Source: Kingdonia uniflora (lineage: Eukaryota; Streptophyta; Magnoliopsida; Ranunculales; Circaeasteraceae). Taken from it: 64,000 nucleotides of DNA. The notes under the pieces are model-generated. The model ran no database searches, was not told the DNA's origin, and saw only the letters and a list, made by a program, of their open reading frames with translations. The translations under genes were made by a program, and so were the position numbers. Of the stretch, positions 22,611-33,450 are shown piece after piece (positions within the stretch are counted from its first letter, which is position 1; every line of letters starts with the position of its first letter). The DNA is taken from contig JACGCM010002784.1 of the NCBI GenBank assembly GCA_014058105.1, forward strand, positions 2,728,001 to 2,792,000, read 5' to 3'.

Positions 22611-23914
22611 TATCGTCGCTTTACCCGTCGCCGTTTGTTAGCCGCATTTTTTTTTGCATCACTATTTGCCGTCCTTTCTTAAAGGAAATACGACCACTCG
22701 CACCCGTCGCTAAATTGTAACAACACGAACCATCATTTTTTCCCAAGTCAAACAAAGCATTAACAACTAAACCAATCCGTCGCATAAATGCGACTATAGT
22801 ATGCTGTCATTTTTCCCCCTCCAAAACCATGTTACTTGAACAATTAGCGATGGAGTATACCCTCGATTATCTAACAAAGTCAGCCACAACGGTCACCAAA
22901 ATATGACTAAGTGAACTTGTTACTTTTATAGCTAACATTAAGATAGAGAAACAACGTCTGAAGCCGTCGTAAATATCATAAATAATTTCAAAAAAAAACT
23001 CCCTATTTTGATTCATTACAAAAATGCAGTATTATACTAAAATAACAAATTTCATTCATAAAAAAGTATTAAATATCATTATTAAAAAAATATTAGCCAT
23101 CAGGATTCTACAAATTGTTAACAATACATAAGATTGAAATTAGTAATAAAACAACTTTCTCCATCCATAACCACAATCTCGGAGGTTAAGTCTTCTTTGA
23201 AGAGTTTGTTTCTCATAGAAAATAGAGATATTTTGTATTTGCATGCCCAAACTTTGAAATGCCTTAGAAGTCATTGCATATTATATACTCTTGGAATATT
23301 AACATATCAATCACCCTCGCCATCAATAGAGAACCTGGGATAAGTATAAAAAATTTATAATGAACCACAAACATAAAATATGAATAATGTGAAAGACAAT
23401 TAATTTTAATGAAATTTAGCAAGGAGGGGCGTAATGTTTAAGTTTGGTACCTAGTCAACTAATCATGTTCATGGAAAGCATTTGAGACTGGTGTTATTCC
23501 ATAAAAGAAAAATCAATGAATTAAGTATTAGTATTTTTTTCATCCTAAAATAGACATGAAATCAAAAAAAAAATAGATATTATCAGAAGTCAAACTTATA
23601 ATTTGGAGCGAAAGAATAAAGACTAACTTTAGAGTTCAAGAGATTAACATATGCAAGCTGAAACATGTAAGCCAAACCAAGAAAAGTGAACGCTTCCGAC
23701 ATACTGTGATTGCAAAGCTCATAATCCCAGGTCAAAACACTAATCAGATTCAAATCAACAAGTAAATCAACGGTAATAAGGAATCAGATATGTGATATGT
23801 TTCAAGAATCAGATCAATGGGCAAATGTGCATTAACTTAAAGTTCCTACGCTTTGAAAGTTTATTAAATGTATGCCAACACTAAATAACATACCAGATGC
23901 GAGAGAGTTGTAAT
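22611..23914. other. CGTCGC-rich then AT-rich non-coding DNA
   Basis: 22611-22980 has scattered CGTCGC and GCGACT motifs in both orientations and T-rich tracts, compatible with a transposon subterminal region. 22980-23914 is AT-rich with no convincing coding block. Confidence 0.4.
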
Positions 23915-24331
23915 GCCTGATGAGCACATAATTATGACATTTTTAATATACCCGAACATGTATTTTAGTCGTCCATTATATTTAATTTTGGGAACTTATC
24001 TGCATTTTTTTTATTATAGCTATTGGAGATGGATATTTGAAACCAAGCTCTTAATGTCAAGTAAAAGTGTCTCCAGCAGTTCATAGCACAAAAAGTTAAA
24101 GACACAATATATTTGGTCTCAAGATTGATGAAATATATACACAAATATTCTTGGAGAATAAGATCAAAGAATATATTGCATCCAAGATCCTTGAAGATAT
24201 TTTATAATAAAGATATATGCAAGAGTTTCCATGAAGAAAGATCTCTACATCACTTAAGGGAATTATATGTAAGAATCTTAGGTGATTGGTTGTAATATTA
24301 AAAGATATTATTGTGAAAATATTCTTTAGAA
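23915..24331 (+). repeat. Left arm of a large fold-back repeat
   Basis: This arm of about 417 bp pairs with 25204-25617 in inverse orientation. Shared landmarks include TAGTCGTCCATTATA, GCTATTGGAGATGGATATTT, CACAATATATTTGGTCT and TTAGGTGATTGGTTGTAA. Within the arm a frame of 60 codons is open (24113-24292), but it begins with TTG and has no ATG at its head. The arm may be an LTR or MITE piece; the parent element was not identified. Confidence 0.88.
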
Positions 24332-25121
24332 TTTAATGTATAGTTTTTAAATTTGGGTTCCTTCTCCTAAAAAAGGAACCCTCACCCCATTATAATTGGG
24401 CATCTAATATTGGAGCAAGTTTAGAAGAAATAAAGTCTTAGTTTTATTTAATTATCTCATCTCTCTTTTATTTTCTTTTGTAAATAGTTAGCTAGTTCAT
24501 GCAATGATCTTGGGAATTCCCCCCCCCCCCTGGGTTAAATAGAAGGCTAATCCATTTTAGCTATTACAAAAAGAAGCTCTTACCCAAGTAACAATAGTTA
24601 TATTGTAGTTCTAGGATTAGTTCTCTTTTACAATCTTCTAAAATAGTTATAATCGACTTCTAGGCTTAACCATAGCTAGTAAGCAGATTTAGACTATTTA
24701 GCCAAAATCTGGTGTTATAACCATTAAATTGAATTTTAGGGAAAAAACGAAGAGGACTCGTTAGAAGAGATTCGACCAAGCTTAACCCTAGTTGAAAGAA
24801 TTTCTCCTACATATCGGATTTAGGCAAACATATTATAACCAAATCCCAAATGTCTAACCATGGATCTAGGGTTGTCGTTTACATCGAAAATACCTTATAA
24901 GGATTTTTGATATGAATAATTCACCTAGTAAAACTACATGATAACTATATTGCTTTGGTTGGGCCAAATTCTAGTTGTAGCTATTCTCTTGTTAATTGTT
25001 TGTTTTCTTTCTTTCTTTTCAATCGATCTTTTATAAAACTTTATTCGGCTTAGAAAGTATTTGTTTTTTCAAACCTCCCTGTAGATTTGATCACACTCAT
25101 CCATGCTACAATTTGACAATA
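24332..25121. other. Loop of the fold-back structure
   Basis: About 790 bp separates the left arm from the internal hairpin. AAAGGAACCCTCACCCCATTATA at 24375-24398 and a C12 run at 24519-24530 are notable; the former resembles LTR leader sequence. No coding block recognised. Confidence 0.45.
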
Positions 25122-25198
25122 GTACTTTGAGCAGGTATTTTGCTAGCCATTTGATAAGAGGTTTTTAAGGCCTCTAGCAAAATACCCGCTCAAAGTAC
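25122..25198. repeat. 25-bp hairpin next to the right fold-back arm
   Basis: GTACTTTGAGCAGGTATTTT at 25122, ending at 25146, pairs with the complementary stretch at 25174-25198, with one mismatch (GCAGG against CCCGC). The loop is about 27 bases. The hairpin abuts the inner edge of the right arm at 25204, so it may be part of the same rearrangement or the palindromic end of another element. Confidence 0.88.
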
Positions 25199-25203
25199 GG
25201 TTG

Positions 25204-25617
25204 TCTAAAAAATATTTTCACAATAATATCTTTAAATGTTACAACCTATCACCTAAGATTCTTGTATATAATTCCCTTAAGTAATGTAGAGATCTTTCTT
25301 TATGGAAACTCTTGCATACAACTTTAATATAAAACATCTTCAAGGATCTTGGGTGCAATATATTTTTTGATCTTATTCTCCAAGAATATTTGTGTATATA
25401 TTTCTTCGATCTTAAGACCAAATATATTGTGTATTTGACCTTTTGTGCTATGAATTGCTGGATACACTTTTACTTGACTTTATGAGTTTGGTTTTAAATA
25501 TCCATCTCCAATAGCTACAATCAAGCAAACGTGCATAAGTACCCAAAATTAAGTATAATGGACGACTAAAATGGATGTTTGGGTAAATTAAAAATGTCAT
25601 AATTATGCGATCATCAA
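25204..25617 (-). repeat. Right arm of the large fold-back repeat
   Basis: Inverse copy of 23915-24331. Its minus strand keeps the corresponding 60-codon open frame (25418-25239); 49 of the 60 residues agree with the left arm, including YIHKYSWRIRSKNILHPRSL. Differences are spread evenly, so the arms are old. Confidence 0.88.
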
Positions 25618-26459
25618 TACCAATGTGATTGGATATCCCTGGTGAATAGTAGCTAGTAGAATAGAGTACCAAAAATGTTCTAGAACATAAAAAATACAGC
25701 TAGACTATTCATGAGTACAAAATGTGAAATGACCAGCAATCTAGATAAAATAGAGTACAAATTTCATACTACTAATAAGAAGATAGATAAACTAGAATAC
25801 AACCAAAGTAATTCACAACTATGCAGAATGTAATTACTGATATTTTACAATACTAAAATCTGCACCTAACAAATGCAAAAACTACATATTTCCCCGAAAG
25901 CATCCTGTGAACTATGGTGAAGGTCTCCAGCCTTTATCCTGCGTTGTTTCATTTCTTTGGATTAAGGAAAATCTGATGTAAAGGAAGAAAATATGTCATG
26001 TTAAATAACAGCATTGCATATTCCACCGATATTACAAGGACAGAAGTCAAGACTACCTATACAATAACGATACCAAATATATATTATCGACATCTATTTA
26101 CAAACGTACAACGGATGTATAATCAATACTTCCACCTTAACTGACGTACATAATCAACAATAGCAAGTCCATGGAGATGCGGTTTCCCACAAACAACTCA
26201 AGCTAACATGTAAGTATTTATTCTTACTTGGAAGAGTAAATAGGTTATCACCCGTTGTGTTTCACCAGCACGATATAAGATATCCATGTCCAAAGACTGG
26301 CTCTTATAGATTGGATCCTCACCAGGTTCCTCAACCATCCCCAAGAGATCATCCTTCAAATGCAATAGAAACATGAAAATCAGAACATAGTATACAATAA
26401 TTTTACAGTGAAAATAAGAAGGAAAATCAATGATGCTAGATCTCATCGTAGCTAGCACT
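25618..26459 (-). other. Possible exon of unknown origin in AT-rich DNA
   Basis: The minus strand 26360-26235 reads LKDDLLGMVEEPGEDPIYKS then LDMDILYRAGETQRVI, an unusually protein-like stretch in otherwise AT-rich sequence. It lies downstream, in the same orientation, of the RIX1/PELP1-like exons, and could be a further exon of that gene or a separate fragment. No family was recognised. Nothing else was recognised from 25618 to 26197. Confidence 0.35.
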
Positions 26460-27240
26460 CCATCTCATAATGCTGACAATTCACACTTCTTGAAATACTC
26501 CTTGAGGAGTCTGACAACACCCGCTACATGTGGTAAGAGTTGACTACCAGAAAACCATAACCGTGGTTAGATCATGAAGATAGCAACCTCTGCATATATA
26601 GTAAAAAATAAAATAAAACAATTTTTGTACAATTTACCTGCGAATACCTTTAATGGCAGCTATTAAAAGATCTAAACTGTGCAAGTGCAAAATTAAAAGA
26701 TCTGAACAGATAAACTCTTGATGCATGACTATTATAAAGGGAATTGTGTTTAGCGATTATGAACCATCTACCAATAACACTCTGCTAACAAGTTCTAGTA
26801 AAGGCTGAATAGGAACCGTAACCTGTTTTAGTATAAGATAATACTTTTTAATATAAAAGAAAGGGGAAACCAATAATATCATGTATTTGAAGATGTAAAG
26901 AAACCTATAATATGAAGGAAAATAATCTAAATTATTTCCAAGAGAATTGAAGTATAGACTTGACCTTAACAGGATATGGAATAGTAAGCATCTTACAACA
27001 GTATGACATCAACACTGACGCTTTAGACATTATCACTTGCTCAAACCTATTCTCTGCCTTATGGGAGGCATCTTCACCACCCAAGGGGGAAGGGGCATCT
27101 TTTCCAGGTGGAACTAAGAGTTTAAGAGCTTCACGATCTTTACCTTCAACAAATTATGTGGACAGATATATGAAAGAGGTAAAAGTTATTGGAAACACAA
27201 AAAATACAAATCTCATGTGTTTCGTTGATACACAGAATTT
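26460..27240 (-). pseudogene. Captured RIX1/PELP1-like exons
   Basis: Minus-strand blocks in order: 27200-26960 reads KDREALKLLVPPGKDAPSPL, then IMSKASVLMSYCCKMLTIPY, ending PVK at a GT donor. 26822-26755 reads VTVPIQPLLELVSRVLLVDG after a CAG acceptor. About 26545-26460 reads PHVAGVVRLLKEYFKKCELS. The combination of a cysteine-rich YPV segment followed by VTVP..LL.LV.RVLLVDGS resembles plant RIX1/PELP1-type ribosome-biogenesis proteins; this is a family-level guess from memory. Introns are retained and a stop follows VDGS, so it is a transposed gene fragment. Confidence 0.5.
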
Positions 27241-27639
27241 TTAGATACCCATAGACGTATTTGGACAACACTCTACAAGTCTACGGCCATAACATGAGAT
27301 GCGTATGTAATCAAGAAGCATGGCTATGATGAAGTATTCAATACCTTTCTCTAAACCTTGAAAGGTAATAGTAAGATGATTGTTTATTGTTATTAGAGTT
27401 TTTTGCATCATTATGGACCAGCTAATTTCCAAAAAGACAAAGAAAATAGCAAGAATAAAATTAGATTATACCTTACGAAGATAAGTATAGAACAGGAGTA
27501 TTTTTTAGTAAAAAAATCAATGGCAATCACCTTCGATATACTCGACTTGCATTTGACTAAAAAGATTTTTGAATAAATAATAGCTTCAACCTACCAAAAT
27601 TAATAAAATATCCTGATTATTAACCCAAAGCAGCTATAC
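27241..27639. other. Spacer; nothing recognised
   Basis: AT-rich sequence between gene fragments; no coding block or repeat pair was identified. Confidence 0.35.
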
Positions 27640-27780
27640 TTGATTGGGTCATCACCGATACTGTGTTGAAACACTGGTAAAAGAATCCTTTTGGAGCTGT
27701 TGAAATTAGACTCCTATATAATCAAGCATGTATATAGGGAGTGTAATAGTGTTGCTGATGCTCTAGCTAGCTAGCCTTTT
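27640..27780 (+). pseudogene. Short LINE RNase H remnant
   Basis: The plus strand reads IIKHVYRECNSVADALAS, the final His-Asp segment of plant LINE-type RNase H (RVT_3), followed by a stop. It is about 140 bp long and has no other LINE parts attached. Its strand is opposite to the adjacent gene fragments. Confidence 0.55.
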
Positions 27781-28099
27781 CGAGCACAACACGGAAAAAA
27801 AATGCCCACATTAACTGAAGGAGAGTTAGTTACAACTCTAAATTCAACCATTCATATAAATGCAATCGTACACAATGCCCAAATCTTTAATACCAACCAA
27901 ATTAATTGAACTGATTTACTTCTTGAAGTACATACGGGAAGTTAGGCACACAAAAAAATTGATGTATTTCGTAAATGCCATGTTGTCCTATCTGTTTGAA
28001 ACATAGATAACAACATTTATGAGATAATTTGTTTATTGATATAGCAAAACTAAATTGGATCAATAAAGTACACAGTAATGCAAGAATAGAATAGCTTAC

Positions 28100-28205
28100 C
28101 TTTCCACTGAACTTCTTCTCCAATTCCATCGCAAGCCTCACATGAATTTTACGGAAGGCTTTCTTTAGTCTCAAGGAACATAGATAACAACAACCTTCTA
28201 GAAAC
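28100..28205 (-). pseudogene. RPS7: Captured 40S ribosomal protein S7 exon
   Basis: The minus strand reads KVVVIYVP and then, in another frame, LRLKKAFRKIHVRLAMELEK and KFSGK before a GTAAGC donor. Plant cytosolic ribosomal protein eS7 contains KAVVIHVPYRLRKAFRKIHV-type sequence and the block RLVRELEKKFSGK, so the match is clear. A small deletion at the VP/LRL junction shifts the frame. Keeping the donor site indicates DNA-level transfer, not a processed pseudogene. Only one exon is present; the C-terminal half is missing. Confidence 0.8.
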
Positions 28206-29137
28206 AATCCTATTCAAGGAGCCAACTACAGCTTCAGCTATTTAATTGCTACGACATAAAGGGATTCATGAAACCAAGTATAAAAATTAAAAACTTCATA
28301 GAAAAAACATTACCAAAGTAACAAAGTATATAGTTTAATTAATCAATATCATTGAATTGATTGACTAACCAGTATATAATAGTTGAAGTAATTTTAAATT
28401 TGTTCTTCTTTTTGTCTCCATTATCCCCAACATCGTGAATTGTTCTCCTTTTCCCTCCTTCTTTATCCGGGCTTGGGACCAGCAATGAAACCATAGGCTC
28501 CATTGGCGAGGTTAAAAACAAAATTACCTGTAAGAAATCCATTAGTCAGTGAGAGAAATAATTGCAACTTCATATCCTTTCTACTATAGTAACTTCAAAA
28601 CAAATCATGAGTCATATTAGTGGTTTGTGTTAGGAAAAAACAAAATTTAAAGATTACCTTATGCTCAAAGCTCCAATTAGACCCTTTTAAATCTTTCAGA
28701 GGGTATAGGGACCAAAAAGAGCACAATCTATTCATACTTCTCCTTTAACATATGTCTGTACATGCTCTAATAACACATGCATATACCAAAAAATATCTGG
28801 CTGGAGTTTCATATACACCTACTAGTAACTACAAGCATCTGACTATTTTACTGCCTATATTATTGTTTAATATACTATGACCCTAAAAACATTATATGTT
28901 ATACTAATTACCAAAAGGTATCCATCCTTGATTCTTTTGGGCCATCAGAATATAATCAGTAATTATATGTTATACAAGGATCAATTTTCATATATATTTT
29001 ACTTCACACTTTTTTCAAGTTCTTAGAAACTTGGTTGCCCTAACAAGTTCAACAAACATACCCTCAGTGACAAATATCTATTAAAGTCATTCACACTAAA
29101 GGAAGGATCTAAAGTAAAATCAATGTGAAGTAATGTT
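28206..29137. other. AT-rich DNA with one unassigned minus-strand exon-like block
   Basis: 28520-28390 on the minus strand reads SPMEPMVSLLVPSPDKEGGK and DVGDNGDKKKNKFKI, flanked by possible splice sites; family unknown. The rest, up to the target-site duplication, shows nothing recognisable. Confidence 0.35.
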
Positions 29138-29142
29138 ATTAC
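29138..29142 (+). repeat. Target-site duplication, left (ATTAC)
   Basis: ATTAC directly precedes the LTR at 29143 and is repeated at 50688-50692 directly after the other LTR. Confidence 0.9.
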
Positions 29143-29763
29143 TGTAATGGCCAAATTCCGTAAGCTTGAAATTGCTTGAAATTCGCTATCACACCAATGA
29201 ACCTACGACAATATTCTAATGGAATATAAGAAATGAAAAAGGTGATTTTAGCGTGGAAAACCTCTGAATAGGTAAAAAAACCATGACCTCGAGTGGAGGA
29301 TTTTTATAAAAGTATATTTATTGATTGAGGGAGATATCTTGTTACAAGTGATCTCTAGATATAGAAATGCTTGAACCTTGTAACTAAGAAGGTTGAATGT
29401 TGCTGAGAATCTAGAATAAGTAGTTTCTTGATGATCTCTTATATAACTTTTCTTGTCCTGGTCTCTTCTAGAATTTTTCCTTTATATAGGCCTTCTCCAC
29501 AGCTCTTCATCGTACTGGAGCACATTTTTTGAACAATGTGGTTAGTGGCGGTTGATTGAGTTACTGATGAGTTCGTGAGAGACAGGTGTCTTTAACTGGA
29601 TAGGCTTTTCAGTTTAAGTTTTGCCCACATTCTTAAGCAGTTTGTGGGGTAGGCTGAAATGTTAACTGGGGAAGTTATGTTAAAAATGTGTGAGTCTGAG
29701 ATGGAAGTGATTGGAACTGGTGATAGCTCGACTTTAGGTGAGATCGAGGGATAGGTCCCTATA
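29143..29763 (-). repeat. 3' LTR of Tat copy B
   Basis: Written on the plus strand it starts TGTAATGGCCAAATTCC and ends GGTCCCTATA; the other LTR ends CCCTACA, so the TGTA/TACA terminal pairing is mutated here. A tract AAGTGGGCGAT (minus strand, just inside at 29764-29774) is the likely purine-rich primer site. Confidence 0.9.
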
Positions 29764-30102
29764 ATCGCCCACTTGCAACCGAAGTCACGAGTAGCTTTGG
29801 TTGAGAAATGATCTATTTGCAAATGGTATTTGGGTTAAAGTTTTTGATAATTGAAATGGAGTAATGATGGCTTTAACTGTGTGGAAGTTACATGGGTTTT
29901 GGGGAAATGACGTGTATTTAATGAGAATATGGATGCTGATGTATATGACAGTTATGATTTTGAAGAGTTACATCTGTAATGAATGATGACGCTTGGTAAA
30001 ATGTACCTACACAATAAATGTAGGGTTATATAAATAGTACTTGTATCGAATCCTTGAGGCAGAGTACGCTTATAATTTGTAAAATTTTCTAAAATATTAA
30101 AA
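29764..30102 (+). promoter_or_regulatory. Leader with TATA box for an antisense unit
   Basis: TATATAAAT at 30027-30035 lies 68 bases before the ATG at 30103. The sequence in between is A/T-rich and has no ATG. If used, it would drive transcription toward pol, antisense to the retrotransposon RNA. The remainder shows no coding block. Confidence 0.45.
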
Positions 30103-30396
30103 ATGGTGAAGACTCGGAGGATGATCCTTAAAGAGTGGATTGCGTCTGAAATGCAGAGGTTGAAATTGAAAAACTTTGGTAACCAATCCTTGGAGATGTC
30201 GATACCCATTCCTGTTCCTTCGACTTATCAGGACATGTCGGAAGACGAAGCGGCTGAAGTTGATGAGGAATTCTACTATAAGTGGAGGCTTCATGTCGTT
30301 GTCTTGACAGAAGAGGAACGTTGGGTTTGTCTCCGTACTCTTGCGGGGGACAAGGATGGCGCTTCATATATAGGGATAGGCATAACTGCAGGGTAG
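30103..30396 (+). CDS. Small antisense ORF of Tat copy B, first
   Basis: This open frame of 97 codons starts MVKTRRMILKEWIASEMQRL, continues with a Pro/acidic middle (SIPIPVPSTYQDMSEDEAAE) and ends GIGITAG. It has an ATG 68 bases after a TATA box. It runs opposite to pol between the 3' LTR and the coiled-coil gene. A second unit at 31375 starts in the same style (MVRTRS) after another TATA box, suggesting two related units in tandem. No known domain is recognised; similarity to the start of the coiled-coil proteins was not seen. It may also be the first exon of a longer spliced gene. Confidence 0.45.
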   Translation: MVKTRRMILKEWIASEMQRLKLKNFGNQSLEMSIPIPVPSTYQDMSEDEAAEVDEEFYYKWRLHVVVLTEEERWVCLRTLAGDKDGASYIGIGITAG

Positions 30397-31374
30397 TTAT
30401 ACTGATTTCTTGCATCACCATGGATTTTAAGGCCAAGCCCTCTTCATCTCTACCAACTCTTTGGGGGTGGTGGTTATAGGAGAAGCGGTGATGGCAGTAG
30501 AGGAGTAAGGCAAGAAGTGAAAGTCTATTTTTGTATTTCCATCACGTCTTTGTACTCAGAAGACCTTCAGTTTGAAGAGTTGGTGCCAGCACTGAGTCTA
30601 CTGCTTGCATTACTTTTATTTGAAGTTCAACTAGACTTCGACCAAACTCATGTGAGGGAAGCTTTGTGATGTCTCTAATTTTTTCTTTGCATCAGGGTGA
30701 AAGATCACTGAAGCAGGACGAACTGAAGAATTTGATGTGTCAGAGTGCCTGAATGACCTGTTACTTGAAAAAGCAGTGAAAAACTTGTTATCTATAAAGT
30801 GCCTAAAGTTGGGTGCTAGACAGATTAGGTCTCTGTAATGTAACTGTGATTGATTACTGAAAGACTTATTATTTGTAAAAACACTTGTAATCTTTTCTGA
30901 AATAAATAAAATTTGTCATTCAATTACTTGTGTTTATGTAGATATAAAATAGCTTGTAGGATCGAACTGAAATATTTAAAGGATGTAGGAAATGAATTGA
31001 AGTTAATGATTACTGAAAGTATTGTTATTGTAACATTCGAACTGAGATAAATATGTGTGAAAATTTATGTTGTGATGTAAGTATGATATATCTGAGTGTT
31101 GGAAATGTGAGCGATAAAAATTATGGAAAATCTGTAATGCAAAAATTCGAACTAATAGAGGTCGATAGAAGAATAAATTTGAAAGAATAAGCTCATTCTG
31201 GAAAGTAGTGGAACGTATGAGTTCAAAGGAAGAGATAAGTCCAAATAGTGTTTCTCAAGATTTTGGGTTTTTTATTACGAGATATAAGGTCAATATCACG
31301 ATTTGAGGGGAATGTGTAGTAAAAATGTATAAATAAGGGTAGAATGATTTTTTGAATATGGAGAAGAGATTAGG
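30397..31374 (+). other. Non-coding stretch between the two small antisense units
   Basis: Mostly AT-rich with no recognised protein. TATAAATAA at 31328-31336 lies 47 bases before the ATG at 31375 and may be the promoter of the next unit. Confidence 0.45.
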
Positions 31375-31639
31375 ATGGTGCGGACTCGATCATAGAGAAT
31401 TTCTCATGCTGCTGAAAGACGATTGGTCATAAAGATCTCTGAAGTACAGAAGAAGACTTTTGGATTGTTTGGTTATGATATTAAGTTACCAGTGAGGGAG
31501 TGTTTGCTCAAAGGAATAGATATAAGGGGTAGGGAACTTGAGTATGCCCGTTATTTTTATGAGATATGTTTTCGTGAATTGGTGAGAGATCCTGCAGATC
31601 GAGAAGAGATGGTTAGACACTACACCAATTTTGCTAAAT

Positions 31640-31980
31640 TACCCTGGGTAAAATTTGTGGTAATAGTTGTTTTGCCACAGATAAAGTCTGTAGTGGAGGT
31701 CTGTTGCAAATAGTGCGTGGAAATTTTTTTACCACGGACTTTGTCTGTGGTTATTTAATTTAAATTGCTAAAGAGTAAATCCGTGGCAATATTTTTGCCA
31801 CGGAGTTTGTCTATGGTTATTTAATTTATATTGCTACAGAGTTTGTCTGTGGTTATCTAATTTATATTACTACGGAGTAAATCCGTGACAATTTTTTTGC
31901 TACGGAGTTTGTCTGTGGTTAATTATTGTAAATGCCGCAGATGAAACCCATTTTGCCACGGATAAAGTTTGTGGTAATTT
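31640..31980. repeat. Left subterminal repeats of the CACTA element
   Basis: Units containing GTTTGTCTGTGGTTA, GAGTAAATCCGTGRCAAT and TTGCCACGGA recur at least four times over about 340 bp, in both orientations. Related units occur near the right end (38515-38605). Such subterminal arrays are where CACTA transposase binds in studied elements. Confidence 0.8.
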
Positions 31981-32689
31981 TTATTTTATTAAAAAAAATT
32001 TAAAAATACTGTAATACTGTACTCCTGAACCTGGAAATCACTCCCAATCCTCCAACAATACATTTCATACATACTAATGATACATGGACAAAAAATAAAT
32101 ATCCAAAATAAATCCCTCATTTCATTAAACATTAAAAGATCCAAATACAATTGTTCCATATGCTAAAAGAACATATGTATAAGAGAAAAAGAAGAAAGAA
32201 TAGAGGGTTCATAAGTCCATAGATGAGATTTACAAGAAAAGAATACCTATAAATTGGAGTCATAAAAATTATGTAGCTATAATACTCCATCCAGTTTGTT
32301 CGTATTGCCCTTAGAAACTTCAACAGACCTTTTGTAACACTTTTACAATGTCTTTAGTACCACAGGCCTTCATTATTAAACAACCCTATAAAAATGAGCA
32401 TGTTACTTGAGAGTTGAGAAACAATAAAACATAACAAAAAGATCTCAAAATTTTCCAATACCTTGTCCCTTAATCCTCTGATAAAGCCAACAAGCAGCAC
32501 TTGAAAGTGCTTATCAGACACGAACTTGTTCGATTTACCAATTAGAAGGGGTTGCTACATGCAAAGATTATAGACTCAATAAGAACTTGAATTAATTACA
32601 AGGAATCAAAAAGGCCTAAGTAAAGATGTGTCGAATGAGAGTAAATGTTTTGAATACGTTTGAAGAAGAAAACATCCTTAAAGTTACTC
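31981..32689. other. CACTA interior without recognised gene
   Basis: AT-rich sequence downstream of the last riboflavin-kinase-like block. Possible further minus-strand exons were not recognised. Confidence 0.35.
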
Positions 32690-33450
32690 ACAATTAGTCT
32701 TCTTGTTGTACATGAATCCCACTTCCATCCAATGCCTACAACAACCTTGAGAATTTCATCCGCATTCAGTTTTTCCCATCCAAAGTAAACTCCAGAAACT
32801 TGGTCAGCTAGGGAAGATGGACCATCATCTATATTTTCCATGATTTTTATTAACTGTAATATTAGTTTTGCGCATAACGTCTGGATTTAGAAACTAAGAA
32901 AAATAATGCAACAAACCTGCAACTTCACATAGAAACCCCTTTTGAAGTAGACCTTCAATGGGCAATGCATTCATCACCCCTGTTGCACATAAAGAAACTA
33001 ACTAAATTGTGCCTTAGCCGAAAGATGTCCTAAGTGACAAAAACAAAGATGAGTTGTTATATAGAGATGTACAGTCTTCAAATGCTGGAAGACCCCAAGG
33101 CTCAGGTTGAAACTCTAAAAGTGAATGAAGAACAGAATCCACTACGGAATAATGGGTCAGCCTGAGTCTGAATAGATGGAACAGCTATTACCTTTATTCC
33201 AGTAGCCTTCGCAACCATTACACCAACCCTAGTTGAATAAGTTGATATTAACTTAGTCACAGAAGGTTAAGAGAATAATAGTGATAACTAATACTAACAT
33301 TTATTTACAACTATAAAATTAAAACTCTAACGTAGAGCAAAAAAATATCTAAGAATCTGGGACGTAAATAAAAAAGTTGGGATGTCTTACAAGGAGTCTT
33401 CAATTACAAGTCAGTAACCTGGATCCACACCAATTATCTTTGCTGCCTCT
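32690..33450 (-). pseudogene. Captured exons of a HAD-hydrolase/riboflavin-kinase-like gene
   Basis: Four minus-strand exons lie in protein order. About 33450-33391 reads AAKIIGVDPGY then LVIEDS, the HAD motif III/IV region (usual form CLVIEDS). 33231-33068 reads VGVMVAKATGIKVIAVPSIQ and, after a frame change, SVLHSLLEFQPEPWGLPAFE. 32980-32917 reads VMNALPIEGLLQKGFLCEVA. 32841-32690 reads SSLADQVSGVYFGWEKLNAD then ILKVVVGIGW, a riboflavin-kinase-like block. Plants have proteins joining a HAD phosphatase with a riboflavin-kinase domain. Splice sites remain at exon edges. A TGA within the HAD exon and the frame change make it non-functional. Gene family firm; exact paralogue unknown. Confidence 0.78.

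Noticed and set aside
27640..27780. A whole LINE near 27.7 kb
   Set aside because: Only the last RNase H segment is present; no RT, zinc finger or poly(A) was found nearby.
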